Positions 1 through 11,683 are shown, counted from the first letter of the stretch. The stretch is 56,933 nucleotides of DNA from Nocardiopsis endophytica (GCF_027706725.1 NZ_JAQFWQ010000012.1:1-56933); one strand, 5' to 3'. The notes: generated from the sequence alone by a model not told the origin. Made by a program: numbers and translations.

Positions 1-4
1 CCCC

Positions 5-70
5 GCGATGATCTCGACGGAAGTGCTGTCAAAACCGCCGGAATGGCAGCACCCTCGTCGAGATCATCGC
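5..70. repeat. Long imperfect hairpin, REP-like element copy 1
   Basis: A 15-bp perfect inverted repeat (5-19 pairs with 56-70; arms read GCGATGATCTCGACG and its complement) continues, after a short mismatch, into a second 6-8 bp stem (23-30 with 45-52). The loop is A-rich (AAAACCGCCGGAAT). A second element with the same GATCTCG-containing stem, similar length and an AAAAACGG loop lies at 36041-36102, so this looks like a dispersed palindromic repeat family. It could also end transcription of a gene left of the window. Confidence 0.7.
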
Positions 71-120
71 CGGGCAGGGGCGCACCGGGCGCACGGCCGC
101 CATGGGCGCGGGCGGCCACA

Positions 121-735
121 CGCCCACCCGGCCGCGCCGCCGCCCGAACCGCGAGCAGCCCGCCGGACGGCAGGCAGGGCCGGGGAACCGCGCGGCTCGC
201 TCCGTCGCCGCCCTCAACGGCGACCACCCGCACGCGCCGCGGCCGACGACGCTGCAGGTAGGGCCGCTGACCTTCGTCGTTGCTGCCCTTGCGACCTTGC
301 ACTCCGGCCGCCCGCCGCCCGGCCGGGGCCCTGAAGCGGGGTACCTGCTCAGCCGCCCGCCCACCCGGACCGCGAGCAGCCCGCCGGACGGCAGGCAGGG
401 CCCGGGAACCGCCCGGCTCGCTCCGTCGCCGCCCTCTCCGGTGACCGCCCGCACGCGCCACGGCCGACAACGCTGCGGTGGGGGCCACCCACCTCCGTCG
501 TCGCCGCCCTCCGCCTCACACTCCGTCGGTCCGCCGCCCGGCCGGGGCCCTGAAGCGGGGTACCTGCTCAGCCGCCTGCCCACCCGGACCGCGAGGGGCC
601 CGCCGGACGGCAGGCGGGGCCGGGGAACTGCCTGGCTGTCTCCGTCGCCGCCCTCTTCGGCGACCACCCGCGTGGCCCGCGGCCGACGACGCTGCGCTGA
701 GGGCCGCCGACCTTCGTCGGCGCCGACCCGGTATC
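121..735. repeat. About 220-bp tandem repeat, nearly three copies
   Basis: Three imperfect direct copies begin near 121, 360 and 580. The shared block GCGAGCAGCCCGCCGGACGG starts at 151 and 372 and recurs with changes at 591; the block TGAAGCGGGGTACCTGCTCA occurs at 332 and 551, giving a period of 219-221 bp. The third copy is incomplete. Open frames cross it on both strands, but they are low-complexity Arg/Pro/Gly products with no recognisable domain, so I treat the stretch 71-893 as non-coding upstream sequence of the acyltransferase gene. Confidence 0.75.
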
Positions 736-893
736 ACCCCCACCGCCTCCGGCGTCACGGGTTTCTCGGGGGTGAGCGCTGGGGTTCAGCTTCTCGACGC
801 ACGCCGGTAACCGGGCGGGGGCAGCATGTTGCCTCGCCCTCGGACCGCCCAGGTCGAGCCCCTACCGCGCACCCGAAAGCGAGCAGCGCCGCC

Positions 894-3056
894 GTGCAGT
901 CCCTCCTCGCGGACGTTCGGGGGAGGGCCTCCTCCTCCCCGCGGTCCGCAGCAGCCCCAGCACCCTCCGCCGGGGGGCACCGGCCCGAGATCGACGGGCT
1001 TCGGGCCGTCGCCGTCCTGCTGGTCGCCGCCTACCACATCTGGTTCGGCCGGGTCTCCGGTGGCGTGGACGTGTTCCTGCTGGTCAGTGGTTTCCTGATC
1101 ACCGGTTCGCTGGTGCGGTCCGTCGAGCGCTCGGGCGGGGTGGGTGCCGCCGCCTTCCTCGGGCGGCTGTGCGCCCGGCTCATGCCCGCCGCCGCCCTCG
1201 TCCTCGCCTCGGTCCTGGCGGCGACCCGGTTCCTCCTCCCCGAGGACCGGTGGCGCGACACCCTCTCCGAGACCGTCGCCGCGGCCGCCTACCACCTCAA
1301 CTGGCACCTGGCCCTGGACTCGGTCGACTACCTCTCCCGCAGCGGGGCCGTCAGCCCCCTCCAGCACTTCTGGTCGCTGTCCGTCCAGGGCCAGTTCTAT
1401 CCCCTGTGGCTGGTGCTGATCGCCCTCTCGGCCTGGGCCGCGCGCCGTGCCGGGCGCACGGTCCGCGCCGGGGCGGCCGTCGCCGTCGCCGCCGTCTTCG
1501 CCGCCTCGCTCGCCTACTCGGTGTACATGACCCGCACCGACCAGCCCTGGGCCTACTTCGACACCGGCGCCCGCCTGTGGGAGCTGGCCCTGGGCGGCCT
1601 GCTCTTCCTGGCCCTCCCGCGCCTGGACCTCCCGCGCGCGCTGCGCGTCGTGCTGGGCTGGCTCGGCCTGGCCGCGCTGGTCTCCTGCGGGCTCCTGCTC
1701 CAGGTCTCCACCGAGTTCCCCGGCTACATCGCCCTGTGGCCGACCCTCGCCGCGGCGGCGGTCATCGCCGCCGGGACCAGCGGCTCCCGGTGGGGCGCCG
1801 ACCGCCTGCTGACCCTGCGCCCCCTGCGCTACCTGGGGTCCCTCTCCTACGCCCTCTACCTGTGGCACTGGCCGGTCCTGGTGTTCTACCTGCACGCCAC
1901 CGACCGCACCCTCGCCAGCCTGCACGGCGGGCTCGCGGTGATGGTGGTCTCGGTGTTCCTGGCCGCCGCCACCACGCCGCTCGCCGACCGCGTCGTCGCG
2001 TTCTCCAAGCGGCGGCAGGGGGACAAGGAGCGGCGGAAGGCGGAGGAGAGCGGGAAGGCGGCCGAGGGCGAGGAGGCGGGCGCGGAGCCCGGGGCGCGCA
2101 CCCGGCGCCGCCTCCCCGGGCCGGCGCGGGCCGCCGCCGTCGGGCTGGCCTGCCTGCTGCCCGTCCTGCTCGCGGCGGGCGCCTGGTCGCTGCAGATGGA
2201 CGCCGAACGCCGCGCCCGCGAGGCCCTCGCCTCCGACCCCGACGTCTACCCGGGCGCCGCCGCCCTCGCCGACGGCGCCGCCGTGCCCGACGCCCCCGTC
2301 TACCCGCCCCCCGCCGAGGCCGCGGACGACGTCCCCGTCACCTACGACGACGGCTGCAACCAGACCACCTTCGACGCCGAGGTCATCACCTGCGCATACG
2401 GCTCCGACGACCCCGAGCGCACCATCGCCCTGGTCGGCGGCTCCCACTCCGCGCACTGGTTCCCGGCGCTGGAGGAGATCGCCGCCGAGCACGACTGGCG
2501 CATCGTCAACATCGTCAAGGGCGCCTGCCTGTTCACCGACGCCCCGCAGACCTACAAGGGCGACCCCTACACCTCCTGCGCGGAGTGGAACCGCGGCGTG
2601 ATGGCCGAGCTGGAGGAGATGCGTCCCGACGCGGTGTTCACCACCGGAACCACCACCAGCATCGACACCTCGGCCGGCTACGGCGGCGAGCAGGTCGTGG
2701 ACGGCTACGTCGACCGCTGGCGCGAGCTGGAGGCGATGGGCGTGGAGGTGGTGGCGGTGCGCGACACCCCGCGGCTCGGCTTCGACGCGGTGGAGTGCCT
2801 GGGGGAGGGGACGCCGGACGAGTGCACCGCCCCGGCGGACGTGTCCATGGCACCGGACTCGCCCCTGGACGGCGCCGACCTGCCCGGCAACGTGTCCGTC
2901 CTCGACCTCAACGACCTGCTGTGCAGCGGCGGCGAGTGCCCGCCGGTCATCGGCAACGTCCTCGTGTACTGGGACAGCAGCCACATCGGCGCGACGTACA
3001 TGCGCACCATGGCGCCGGAGCTGGAGGAGCGCCTCCTAGCGGCGACGGGCTGGTGA
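894..3056 (+). CDS. Acyltransferase-3 / SGNH fusion membrane protein (OafA/YrhL type)
   Basis: Predicted integral-membrane O-acyltransferase that transfers acyl (often acetyl) groups to surface polysaccharide or another envelope glycan. The N-terminal AT3 domain starts with [17 protein letters not shown], giving the family R-x10-H pair (Arg37, His48), followed by about ten hydrophobic helices. After a charged linker (about residues 365-410) and one more membrane helix comes an extracytoplasmic SGNH-hydrolase-like domain with GGSHS (Ser517) and the C-terminal DSSH pair (Asp694, His697). The usual GDSH is GGSH here. The frame is open back to 102, but that part is repeat-derived low complexity, so I chose the GTG at 894 (720 aa), which lies just before the domain. 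The ribosome site there is weak. The substrate cannot be told from sequence. Confidence 0.85.
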   Translation: MQSLLADVRGRASSSPRSAAAPAPSAGGHRPEIDGLRAVAVLLVAAYHIWFGRVSGGVDVFLLVSGFLITGSLVRSVERSGGVGAAAFLGRLCARLMPAAALVLASVLAATRFLLPEDRWRDTLSETVAAAAYHLNWHLALDSVDYLSRSGAVSPLQHFWSLSVQGQFYPLWLVLIALSAWAARRAGRTVRAGAAVAVAAVFAASLAYSVYMTRTDQPWAYFDTGARLWELALGGLLFLALPRLDLPRALRVVLGWLGLAALVSCGLLLQVSTEFPGYIALWPTLAAAAVIAAGTSGSRWGADRLLTLRPLRYLGSLSYALYLWHWPVLVFYLHATDRTLASLHGGLAVMVVSVFLAAATTPLADRVVAFSKRRQGDKERRKAEESGKAAEGEEAGAEPGARTRRRLPGPARAAAVGLACLLPVLLAAGAWSLQMDAERRAREALASDPDVYPGAAALADGAAVPDAPVYPPPAEAADDVPVTYDDGCNQTTFDAEVITCAYGSDDPERTIALVGGSHSAHWFPALEEIAAEHDWRIVNIVKGACLFTDAPQTYKGDPYTSCAEWNRGVMAELEEMRPDAVFTTGTTTSIDTSAGYGGEQVVDGYVDRWRELEAMGVEVVAVRDTPRLGFDAVECLGEGTPDECTAPADVSMAPDSPLDGADLPGNVSVLDLNDLLCSGGECPPVIGNVLVYWDSSHIGATYMRTMAPELEERLLAATGW

Positions 3057-3057
3057 G

Positions 3058-3110
3058 GCGGGCGGCGCCGCCCACGAACGCGGCGCCGCCCACCAGCGGG
3101 GCGCCGCCCC
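3058..3110. terminator. GC-rich palindromes between convergent genes
   Basis: Consecutive palindromes (GGGCGGCGCCGCCC at 3060-3073, then repeated GGCGCC and GGGGCGCCGCCCC blocks) fill the gap between the acyltransferase stop and the end of the convergent MerR gene. They probably act as a bidirectional terminator without a T tract. Confidence 0.5.
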
Positions 3111-3111
3111 C

Positions 3112-3534
3112 TCAGCGCGGCTCCGGCCCGCGCGGCTCCGCCGTCCGCCCCTTGGCCTGCAGCAGCCGCAGCGCCTTGCGCTTCTCGAAGTCCATCGCCC
3201 GCGCCCGCGGCGGCGCCAGCCGCCCCAGGCGCTCGCCGTAGGCCCGCACCCGCGCCAGCGTCTCCGGCTCGGCCAGCATTCGCAGCGCGAACGCCAGCGC
3301 CGCCGGGGTGATGTCGAACCCCCGCTCCAGCTCCAGCCCCGCGGCGATGGTGCGCAGGTCGTCGGAGGAGAAGCGGCGGTGCCGGTGGCCCCGCCCGGTC
3401 GGCTGCTCCTTGGTGGTCGGCAGCAGGCCGAGCGCCTCCCGGTAGCGCAGGCTGCGCGGACTGGTGCCGAGCGCGTCGGCGGCCTCCGAAATGGGCACCG
3501 CGTCCGCGCGGCGGCCCGGGCTGGGAGAGGACAT
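3112..3534 (-). CDS. MerR-family transcriptional regulator
   Basis: A 140-aa DNA-binding protein. Residues about 14-80 match a MerR winged helix-turn-helix: [20 protein letters not shown] is the recognition part and [13 protein letters not shown] the wing and following helix. It differs from classic MerR in reading [11 protein letters not shown] instead of LRYYE.GLL. The C-terminal part is a helical, Arg-rich stretch with no cysteines or effector domain, so it probably senses no metal. It is convergent with the acyltransferase and divergent from ahcY with a 150-bp gap, so it could influence ahcY; that link is only positional. Confidence 0.8.
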   Translation of the reverse strand: MSSPSPGRRADAVPISEAADALGTSPRSLRYREALGLLPTTKEQPTGRGHRHRRFSSDDLRTIAAGLELERGFDITPAALAFALRMLAEPETLARVRAYGERLGRLAPPRARAMDFEKRKALRLLQAKGRTAEPRGPEPR

Positions 3535-3644
3535 GGCCCGACCCTAACCGACCGCGGCGGCCCCCACCGGGCCCGGCCGCACCAATCTGACATTTCCCCG
3601 TCAAATTCGCGCCCGAGGCCGTGCCCTGCGGCAGGATCGGCCTC

Positions 3645-3650
3645 TAGACT
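3645..3650 (+). promoter_or_regulatory. Candidate -10 of ahcY
   Basis: TAGACT fits the actinobacterial -10 pattern TANNNT and lies 35 nt before the ahcY ATG. No convincing -35 is visible. The ribosome site AGGAG follows at 3668-3672. The leader is too short and unstructured to claim a SAH riboswitch. Confidence 0.4.
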
Positions 3651-3684
3651 CGGTGCGCATCCACCACGAGGAGTGAAGACACGC

Positions 3685-5121
<1,437 letters not shown>

Positions 5122-5162
5122 GAGGGCCTTCGCGGCGACTCCTCGCACGGCACACTTTCGCG

Positions 5163-6425
5163 ATGGCACTGCCTGACCACGACGTGGCGGACCTCGGCCT
5201 GGCGCAGGCCGGGGTCCGCCGCGTGGAATGGGCCGAACGCGCCATGCCCGTCCTGGGGCGCATCCGGGAGCGCTTCGCCGAGGAGCGGCCCCTGGAGGGC
5301 ATGCGCGTGTCGGCATGCATGCACGTCACGGCCGAGACGGCCAACCTGCTGCGGGCGCTGCGCGCCGGGGGCGCCGACATCGCCCTCGCCGCGTCCAACC
5401 CGCTGTCCACCCAGGACGACACGGCGGCCGCGCTCGTGGCCGAGTACGGCGTCTCCGTGCACGCGCGCGCGGGCATGGACGAGGACGCCTACGACCGCAA
5501 CCTGCTCACCGTCCTGGAGCACCGCCCGCACCTGCTCTTCGACGACGGGTGCGACCTGGTCAACATCGCCCACACCGAGCGGCCCGACCTGATCGAGGAG
5601 GCCGCCGGGGGCTGCGAGCAGACCACCACCGGCGTGATCCGGCTGCGCGGCATGAGCGCCGAGGGGGTGCTGAGGCTGCCCATGGTGGCGGTCAACGACA
5701 CCGCCACCAAGCGGATGTTCGACAACCGCTACGGCACCGGCCAGTCCACGATCGACGGCATCCTGCGCGCCACCAACGCCATGCTCGCCGGGCGCACCTT
5801 CGTGGTGGCCGGGTTCGGCTACTGCGGCCGGGGCCTGGCCGAGCGCGCCCGCGGCATGGGCGCCCGCGTGGTGGTCACCGAGGTCGACCCGGTCAAGGCG
5901 CTGGACGCGGCGATGCAGGGCTACACGGTGCTGCCGATGGACGAGGCCGCACCGGTCGGCGACGTCATCGTCACCGTCACCGGCAACCGGGACGTGGTCC
6001 GCGCCGAACACCTCGCCGCCCTCAAGGACGGCGCCGTGCTGGCCAATTCCGGCCACTTCGACGTGGAGATCGACCTGGACGCGCTGGAGGCCATGGCGGT
6101 CGAGGTGCGCCGGGACGTGCGCCCGGAGGCTGACGAGTACGTGTTGGCCGACGGGCGCCGGGTGGTGCTGCTGGCCGAAGGGCGCCTGGTCAACCTGGGC
6201 GCGGCCGAGGGGCACCCGGCGGCGGTGATGGACATGTCCTTCTCCGGCCAGGCGCTGACGGCCGCCTGGATCGCGGCCGAGGGGGAGTCCCTGGAGGCCG
6301 GGGTGCACGAGGTGCCCGCCGGCATCGACACCGAGGTGGCCCGCCTGGAGCTGGAGGCCCTGGGCGTGCGCACCGACGCGCTCACCCCTGAGCAGGTGGA
6401 GTACCTGCGCTCCTGGCGCGCGTGA
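5163..6425 (+). CDS. Second adenosylhomocysteinase-family protein (short, archaeal/Thermotoga-like type)
   Basis: A 420-aa paralogue of the preceding ahcY. It keeps the catalytic framework: SACMHVTAETANLL (His), FDDGCDLV (Asp), GCEQTTTGVIRL (Glu), VNDTATKRMFDN (Lys and Asp), and the dinucleotide motif VVAGFGYCGRGLAERA. It lacks the ~40-residue insertion and the C-terminal KPDHYRY tail, like the archaeal and Thermotoga enzymes, some of which prefer S-inosylhomocysteine. It may therefore handle a different nucleoside-homocysteine thioether or use NAD differently; substrate choice is inference. ATG 5163 lies 41 bp after ahcY with a weak ribosome site, consistent with an operon. Its 3' end overlaps the convergent RDD gene by 44 bp. 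Confidence 0.88.
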   Translation: MALPDHDVADLGLAQAGVRRVEWAERAMPVLGRIRERFAEERPLEGMRVSACMHVTAETANLLRALRAGGADIALAASNPLSTQDDTAAALVAEYGVSVHARAGMDEDAYDRNLLTVLEHRPHLLFDDGCDLVNIAHTERPDLIEEAAGGCEQTTTGVIRLRGMSAEGVLRLPMVAVNDTATKRMFDNRYGTGQSTIDGILRATNAMLAGRTFVVAGFGYCGRGLAERARGMGARVVVTEVDPVKALDAAMQGYTVLPMDEAAPVGDVIVTVTGNRDVVRAEHLAALKDGAVLANSGHFDVEIDLDALEAMAVEVRRDVRPEADEYVLADGRRVVLLAEGRLVNLGAAEGHPAAVMDMSFSGQALTAAWIAAEGESLEAGVHEVPAGIDTEVARLELEALGVRTDALTPEQVEYLRSWRA

Positions 6426-7191
6426 GGCGCTCGGCCTCCCGGCGGCGCCGCTCGGCGAGCACCGCCGCCAGGTAGTCGGGCGGCGTGGTGCCGGGCGGCG
6501 GGGGCGGCCCGACCCGGGAGGCGACCAGGCCGGCGATGCGCACCCCCATCTCGTGCCGGGTGTGCGGGGTGAGCTCGCCGAAGCGCAGCACGTACTGGCG
6601 GGCCATCGCGGCGGTGTCCGGGTCCAGGCCGCTCAGCTCGGCGGCGGCCGCCCATTCGGCCAGGTGCGGGGGCATCGGGACGTCGCCCTGCCCGGTGCGG
6701 CGGCTGCGCTCGGAGACGACCAGCGTCCCGGCGGCGAAATCGCCCACGCGGCGGCCGTCCCGGTCCAGGATCGAGCTGATCAGCGCGATCATCCCGGACA
6801 GCGTCCAGATCTCGATGGCGCCGATCAGGCCGCGCACCAGCGCCTGCCGGAAGCGCTCGGGGGAGCCGTCCGACCCCACCACGCGCAGGCCCAGCGCCAT
6901 CTTGCCCAGGGAGCGGCCCCGGGTGGCGGTCTCGAAGGCGACCGGGTACCCCACCATGATCAGCACCATGAGCAGCAGGGACACCGCGGTGGTCGCGGCC
7001 GGGTCGACCCCGTCGGCGATCGCGAAGGCGGTGAGGACCACCCCGAGGAGCAGGAGCCCCTGCACCGCGATGTCGATGCCCAGCGCCACCAGCCGGGTGG
7101 CGAAGCCCGCCGGGCGCAGGTCGAGCACCACCGCGTCGCCGGTGACGAGCGGCTCCCGCCCGTCCGGCGGGCCGTGCGCGTCGAAGACCAC
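6382..7191 (-). CDS. RDD-family membrane protein
   Basis: A 269-aa protein whose first ~155 residues form an RDD domain: the opening helix contains GFATRLVALGIDIAVQGLLL (characteristic Arg and Asp), then two further membrane helices and GRSLGKMALGLRVV, then DRDGRRVGDFAAGTLVV. The C-terminal ~110 residues are soluble and Pro/Arg-rich. RDD proteins are small envelope proteins, some implicated in ion exchange; no precise role is claimed. It starts at GTG 7191 after a good AAGGGGG ribosome site. It is divergent from the SpoIIM-like gene and tail-overlaps the SAH hydrolase paralogue. This RDD/SpoIIM/DUF58/MoxR grouping recurs next to mtrAB in actinomycetes. Confidence 0.88.
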   Translation of the reverse strand: MVFDAHGPPDGREPLVTGDAVVLDLRPAGFATRLVALGIDIAVQGLLLLGVVLTAFAIADGVDPAATTAVSLLLMVLIMVGYPVAFETATRGRSLGKMALGLRVVGSDGSPERFRQALVRGLIGAIEIWTLSGMIALISSILDRDGRRVGDFAAGTLVVSERSRRTGQGDVPMPPHLAEWAAAAELSGLDPDTAAMARQYVLRFGELTPHTRHEMGVRIAGLVASRVGPPPPPGTTPPDYLAAVLAERRRREAERLTRARSAGTPPAQG

Positions 7192-7228
7192 GTCCGCCCC
7201 CTTCGTCCTCGCCTGTGTGCCTCCTCCC

Positions 7229-7250
7229 TAGTCTGGCATCACCGGTAGGG
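7229..7250 (+). promoter_or_regulatory. Candidate -10 and ribosome site of the SpoIIM-like gene
   Basis: TAGTCT (7229-7234) fits TANNNT, and GGTAGGG (7244-7250) is a ribosome site 9 nt before GTG 7260. The ribosome site is what decides the start at 7260 over the longer frame from 7215. Confidence 0.4.
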
Positions 7251-7259
7251 TCGCTTGAC

Positions 7260-8255
7260 GTGGAGATCGACGTTTACGCCGCCGCGCACCGGGAGGACTG
7301 GAAGCGGCTGGAGGCGCTGGTCCGCCGGCGCCGCCGGCTGACCGGCCCCGAGGTGGACGAGCTGGTCGACCTGTACCAGCGCGTGTCCACCCAGCTGTCC
7401 GCGGTGCGCTCGGCCGGGGCCGACCCGGCCCTGGTGGGGCGGCTGTCCGGCCTGGTCGCGCGGGCGCGCGCCGCCGTGGTGGGGGCGCACACCCCGGCCT
7501 GGAAGGACGTGACGCGGTTCTTCACCCGCACCTTCCCGGCCGTGGTGTACCGGCTGCGCTGGTGGTGGATCTGGGCGACCGCGGGAACCGTGGGCTTCGC
7601 CGCGGCGATCGCCTGGTGGCTGGCCACCGACCCGGCGGCGATGGCGGCGGTCGGCACCCCGGAGGAGATCCGGGCCTACGTCGAGCACGACTTCGCCAAC
7701 TACTACGTGGAGCACCCGGGCGCGTCGTTCGCCGCGCGCGTGTGGACCAACAACGCCTGGGCGGCGGCGCAGGCGCTGGCCCTCGGGGTGTTCCTGTGCG
7801 TGCCCACCGTCTACGTGTTGGCGATCAACGGCGCCAACCTGGGCGCGGCGGCGGGCATCATGTTCGCCAACGGCAAGGGGGACGTGTTCCTCGGCCTGAT
7901 CCTGCCGCACGGCATGCTGGAGCTGACGGCGGTGTTCGTGGCCGCCGGGGTGGGCATGAAGCTGGGCTGGACCATCATCGACCCGGGCGGCCGCCCCAGG
8001 GGCCGCGCCCTGGCCGAGGAGGTGCGCGCGGCGATGGCCGTGGCGCTGGGCCTGGTGCTGGTCCTGTTCGTCTCGGGCCTGATCGAAGGCCTGGTGACCG
8101 GGTGGGTGCACACCACGTGGTTGCGGATCGGCATCGGCGTCGTGGCCGAGGCGGTGTTCCTGCTGTACGTGTTCACCCTGGGCAGGAAGGCCCACAAGGA
8201 GGGCGAGTCCGGCGACATCGAATCCGCCCCGGCCTCGGCCCCCACGGCGGCGTAG
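7260..8255 (+). CDS. Stage II sporulation protein M-like (SpoIIM/DUF95) membrane protein
   Basis: A 331-aa integral membrane protein. The start at GTG 7260 gives MEIDVYAAAHREDWKRLEAL, the typical actinobacterial N-terminus of this family. The soluble N-terminal ~95 residues are helical and Arg-rich. They are followed by about five membrane segments, including the conserved core NNAWAAAQALALGVFLCVPT and LILPHGMLELTAVFVAAGVG. In Bacillus SpoIIM takes part in septal peptidoglycan remodelling; in actinomycetes the role is unknown. Its neighbours (RDD, DUF58, MoxR, DUF4129) are its usual partners. The C-terminal tail is hydrophilic. Confidence 0.85.
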   Translation: MEIDVYAAAHREDWKRLEALVRRRRRLTGPEVDELVDLYQRVSTQLSAVRSAGADPALVGRLSGLVARARAAVVGAHTPAWKDVTRFFTRTFPAVVYRLRWWWIWATAGTVGFAAAIAWWLATDPAAMAAVGTPEEIRAYVEHDFANYYVEHPGASFAARVWTNNAWAAAQALALGVFLCVPTVYVLAINGANLGAAAGIMFANGKGDVFLGLILPHGMLELTAVFVAAGVGMKLGWTIIDPGGRPRGRALAEEVRAAMAVALGLVLVLFVSGLIEGLVTGWVHTTWLRIGIGVVAEAVFLLYVFTLGRKAHKEGESGDIESAPASAPTAA

Positions 8256-8298
8256 AAGCGGCCCCTGCTCGGCACCCGGTACGACACGACCGCAAGGG

Positions 8299-8312
8299 GT
8301 TCCGGCCGGAAC
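8299..8312. promoter_or_regulatory. Perfect 14-bp palindrome upstream of the Rpn-like gene
   Basis: GTTCCGGCCGGAAC is a perfect palindrome 63 bp before the ATG at 8376. It may be an operator or the stem of a terminator for the SpoIIM-like gene. Confidence 0.4.
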
Positions 8313-8358
8313 GTTAATACACAGGTTCGAAGAAGCGCCTGCGGCCTGCCGTGACCGC

Positions 8359-8365
8359 TTATTAG
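8359..8365 (+). promoter_or_regulatory. Candidate -10 of an apparently leaderless gene
   Basis: TTATTAG stands out in otherwise GC-rich sequence and ends 10 nt before ATG 8376. There is no Shine-Dalgarno sequence in between, so transcription probably starts at or next to the start codon. Confidence 0.45.
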
Positions 8366-8375
8366 CTTCTCCGCC

Positions 8376-9284
8376 ATGGTCAAACCACCGCATGAGGCCC
8401 TGCACCGGATCTTCTGCGAGGATCCGCATCTTCTGGGGCGCACGTTCGAGCACCTCTTCGGCAATGGTCCACCGGCCCCCGACGCGGTGTCGGTGCTCAA
8501 CACCGATCTCTCCGAGATCAAGGTCATCGAGCGCCGTGCGGACTCCGTCCTGTGGCTGGAGTACGGCGCCGAGGGGCACATCCTGATCATCGAGTCGCAG
8601 TCCGAGAAGGACGGGGACAAGCGGGGGAGCTGGCCCTACTACGTCTCCTACCTGTACGAGAAGTTCGGATGCGGCGTGACGCTGCTCGTCGCGTGTCCGT
8701 CGAGGGCGACGGCATCCTGGGCGCGTGACCCCATCGTCATCGGATCTCCATGGCACGCGACCCAGATGACGACCCCGATCGTGCTGGGGCCGGACAATGT
8801 CGAGACCGTCACCGATCCCGAACGGGCCGCCGGAGACGTGATGCTGGCGGTGTTCTCCGCGCTCGTTCACCGGAAGGGGCCGGATCGGGATGGCATACTG
8901 AAAGCGCTGGCCGAGGCGCTGGACACGATCGAAGTGGCGACCGCGAAGTACATCGCCGAGTTCACGGAGACCGGCCTCGATGAAGGCCCGGCGCGAGAGT
9001 TCTGGAGGGAACTGATGGCCGGAGCGACCTACCACTACCCGTCCCAGATGCGGCTGCAAGGCCGTGAAGAGGGCCGTGTGGAGGGCCGTGTGGAAATGGC
9101 GGCGCACGCCGTGCTCACGGTTCTGGAGGGGCGGCGGATCCCCGTCTCAGATGCGGCGCGGAGGCGCGTTCTCGCCTGCACGGATCAGGACGTCCTCGAA
9201 GTCCTCCTCCGGCGGGCCGGTGTCGTCGCGTCGGCTGACGAGCTCCTGGACGACCTACCGGAGGACCGCCCTTCGGCGGAGTGA
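8376..9284 (+). CDS. Rpn/YhgA-like PD-(D/E)XK nuclease-family protein
   Basis: A 302-aa protein resembling the recombination-promoting nuclease (Rpn) / PD-(D/E)XK families that are scattered in actinobacterial genomes. The core is VLWLEYGAEGHILIIESQSE, read as a beta-hairpin with an E-x-Q-like acidic motif, followed by the YYVSYLYEKFG helix. The C-terminal third contains a repeated GREEGRVEGRVE stretch typical of these proteins and a helical tail. No partner gene is visible. It interrupts an otherwise conserved chromosomal neighbourhood between SpoIIM and DUF58, has less biased codon use than its neighbours, and seems leaderless, all consistent with acquisition. Activity is inferred only from motif layout. 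Confidence 0.7.
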   Translation: MVKPPHEALHRIFCEDPHLLGRTFEHLFGNGPPAPDAVSVLNTDLSEIKVIERRADSVLWLEYGAEGHILIIESQSEKDGDKRGSWPYYVSYLYEKFGCGVTLLVACPSRATASWARDPIVIGSPWHATQMTTPIVLGPDNVETVTDPERAAGDVMLAVFSALVHRKGPDRDGILKALAEALDTIEVATAKYIAEFTETGLDEGPAREFWRELMAGATYHYPSQMRLQGREEGRVEGRVEMAAHAVLTVLEGRRIPVSDAARRRVLACTDQDVLEVLLRRAGVVASADELLDDLPEDRPSAE

Positions 9285-9289
9285 GCCAC

Positions 9290-9322
9290 CGTTCGGGGCG
9301 GGGCGCATCCTCGCCCCGAACG
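9290..9322. terminator. Bidirectional hairpin terminator
   Basis: An 11-bp perfect stem (CGTTCGGGGCG at 9290-9300 and its complement at 9312-9322) with an 11-nt loop lies between the convergent Rpn-like and DUF58 genes. Confidence 0.75.
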
Positions 9323-9326
9323 TCGT

Positions 9327-10627
9327 CTACAGCCTCCCCTGGGCCTTCATGGTGATGTAGGCGTCGGCCAGGGCCGGCGCGATGGTCTCGGGCGGGGCGT
9401 CCACGACCTCCACGCCGCGCTTCCTCAGTTCGGCCGTCACGCGCCTGCGGTCGGCCATGGTCCTGCGCGCCGCCGCCGAGCGGTAGACCGCGTGGGCGTC
9501 CCCGCGTTCGGCGGCCATCGCCTCCACCGCCGGGTCCGACACCGCCGCCAGCATCACCGTGTGGCGCGACGTCAGCGCCGGGAGCATCGGCAGCAGGCCC
9601 TCCTCCAGGGCCGAGGCGTTCAGGTCGGTCAGCAGCACCACCAGCCGCCGCGAGCGGCCCTGGCCGCCCAGCACCGAGGCGGCCATCGCCGCCGGGTCCG
9701 ACTCCACCAGCGCCGCCTCCAGCGGGGCCATCGCCTGCACCATCGCCGGCACCGACGTGCCCCGCCCCCGGGTGCGCACCTGGGCCCGCACCCGGCGGTC
9801 GAACGCGAGCAGGTCGACCCGGTCGCCCGCCTTGGCGGCCAGCGCCGCCAGCAGCAGCGCCGCGTCCATCGAGTGGTCCAGCCGGGGCTCGTCGCCCACC
9901 CGCCCGGCCGAGGTGCGGCCGGTGTCCAGCACCAGCAGGATGCGCCGGTCCCGCTCGGGCCGCCAGGTGCGCACCACCACCGACTCCCGGCGGGCCGTCG
10001 CCCGCCAGTCGATGGAGCGCACGTCGTCCCCGGGCACGTACTCGCGCAGCGAGTCGAACTCGCTGCCCTGCCCGCGCACCAGCGCGCTCGTGCGCCCGTC
10101 CAGTTCGCGCAGGCGGGCCAGCTTGCCCGGCAGGTGGCGGCGGCTGTGGAACGGCGGCAGCGCCCGCAGCGACCACGGCACCGTGTGCGTGGCCTGCCGC
10201 GCCGCCAGCCCCAGCGGGCCCAGACAGCGCACCGTCACCCCGGCCGACGCGTGGTCGCCGCGCCGCTTCGGCCGCAGGACGGTCTCCAGGCGGCGCCGCT
10301 CGCCGCCCGGCACCCGCAGCCGGTGCCGGGCCGGGTCCGCCCCGGTGCTCGGCGGCCAGGCGTCGCGCAGCACGCCGCGCAGCGCCCGCCCGGACGGGTT
10401 GGCCACCACCAGCTCCACCCGCGCCGTCTCGCCCAGCCGGACCGAGGTGTCGCCGGACCGCTCCAGGCGCACCCGGCGCGCACTGGGCGCCAGCGCCGCG
10501 TCGGCGCCGATGAGCACGACGACCAGGGCCACCGACGCCCACGCCGCCCAGGCGGCGAGCGCACCGGCGGCCAGCACCACCGGAACGGCGGCGAAGGCGA
10601 GCGCCACCGCGCGGCCCGTGACCGCCA

Positions 10628-10628
<1 letters not shown>
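9327..10628 (-). CDS. DUF58-domain protein
   Basis: A 433-aa protein anchored by two N-terminal hydrophobic segments (about residues 7-45), then a beta-rich region and a DUF58 domain carrying the family signature YVPGDDVRSIDWRATARR followed by a von Willebrand A-like core (ILLVLDTGRTSAG ... VVLLTDLNA). DUF58 proteins are typical partners of MoxR AAA+ ATPases and are thought to help them act on envelope or protein-complex assembly. The ATG at 10628 overlaps the moxR stop by one base (TGATG), so translation is coupled. It is the last gene of the minus-strand operon. Confidence 0.9.
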
Positions 10629-11611
<983 letters not shown>

Positions 11612-11683
11612 GGTGTGCTTCCCTCTCTCGGTGGTGGAGGCTCGGTGGTCAAGCGGTGGCGCCAGAGGCCCGGCGCGGGCCGC

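Noticed and set aside
29-667. Minus-strand frame across the tandem repeat with a repeated RLSRYPASGPRPGGG peptide
   Set aside because: The peptide repeat simply follows the DNA repeat; composition is low complexity and the copies differ by lengths that would break the frame in relatives.
786-2984. A 732-codon open frame on the minus strand opposite the acyltransferase
   Set aside because: It is a GC-skew shadow: Gly/Val/Arg-rich with no domain, fully antisense to a protein with clear AT3 and SGNH motifs. The same reasoning removes long antisense frames opposite ahcY, pruA, secA and ptsI.
3540-3684. Possible SAH riboswitch upstream of ahcY
   Set aside because: The 5' region is short and I could not draw the conserved riboswitch pairing; only a -10-like element and a ribosome site are supportable. 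A covariance-model search would decide it.
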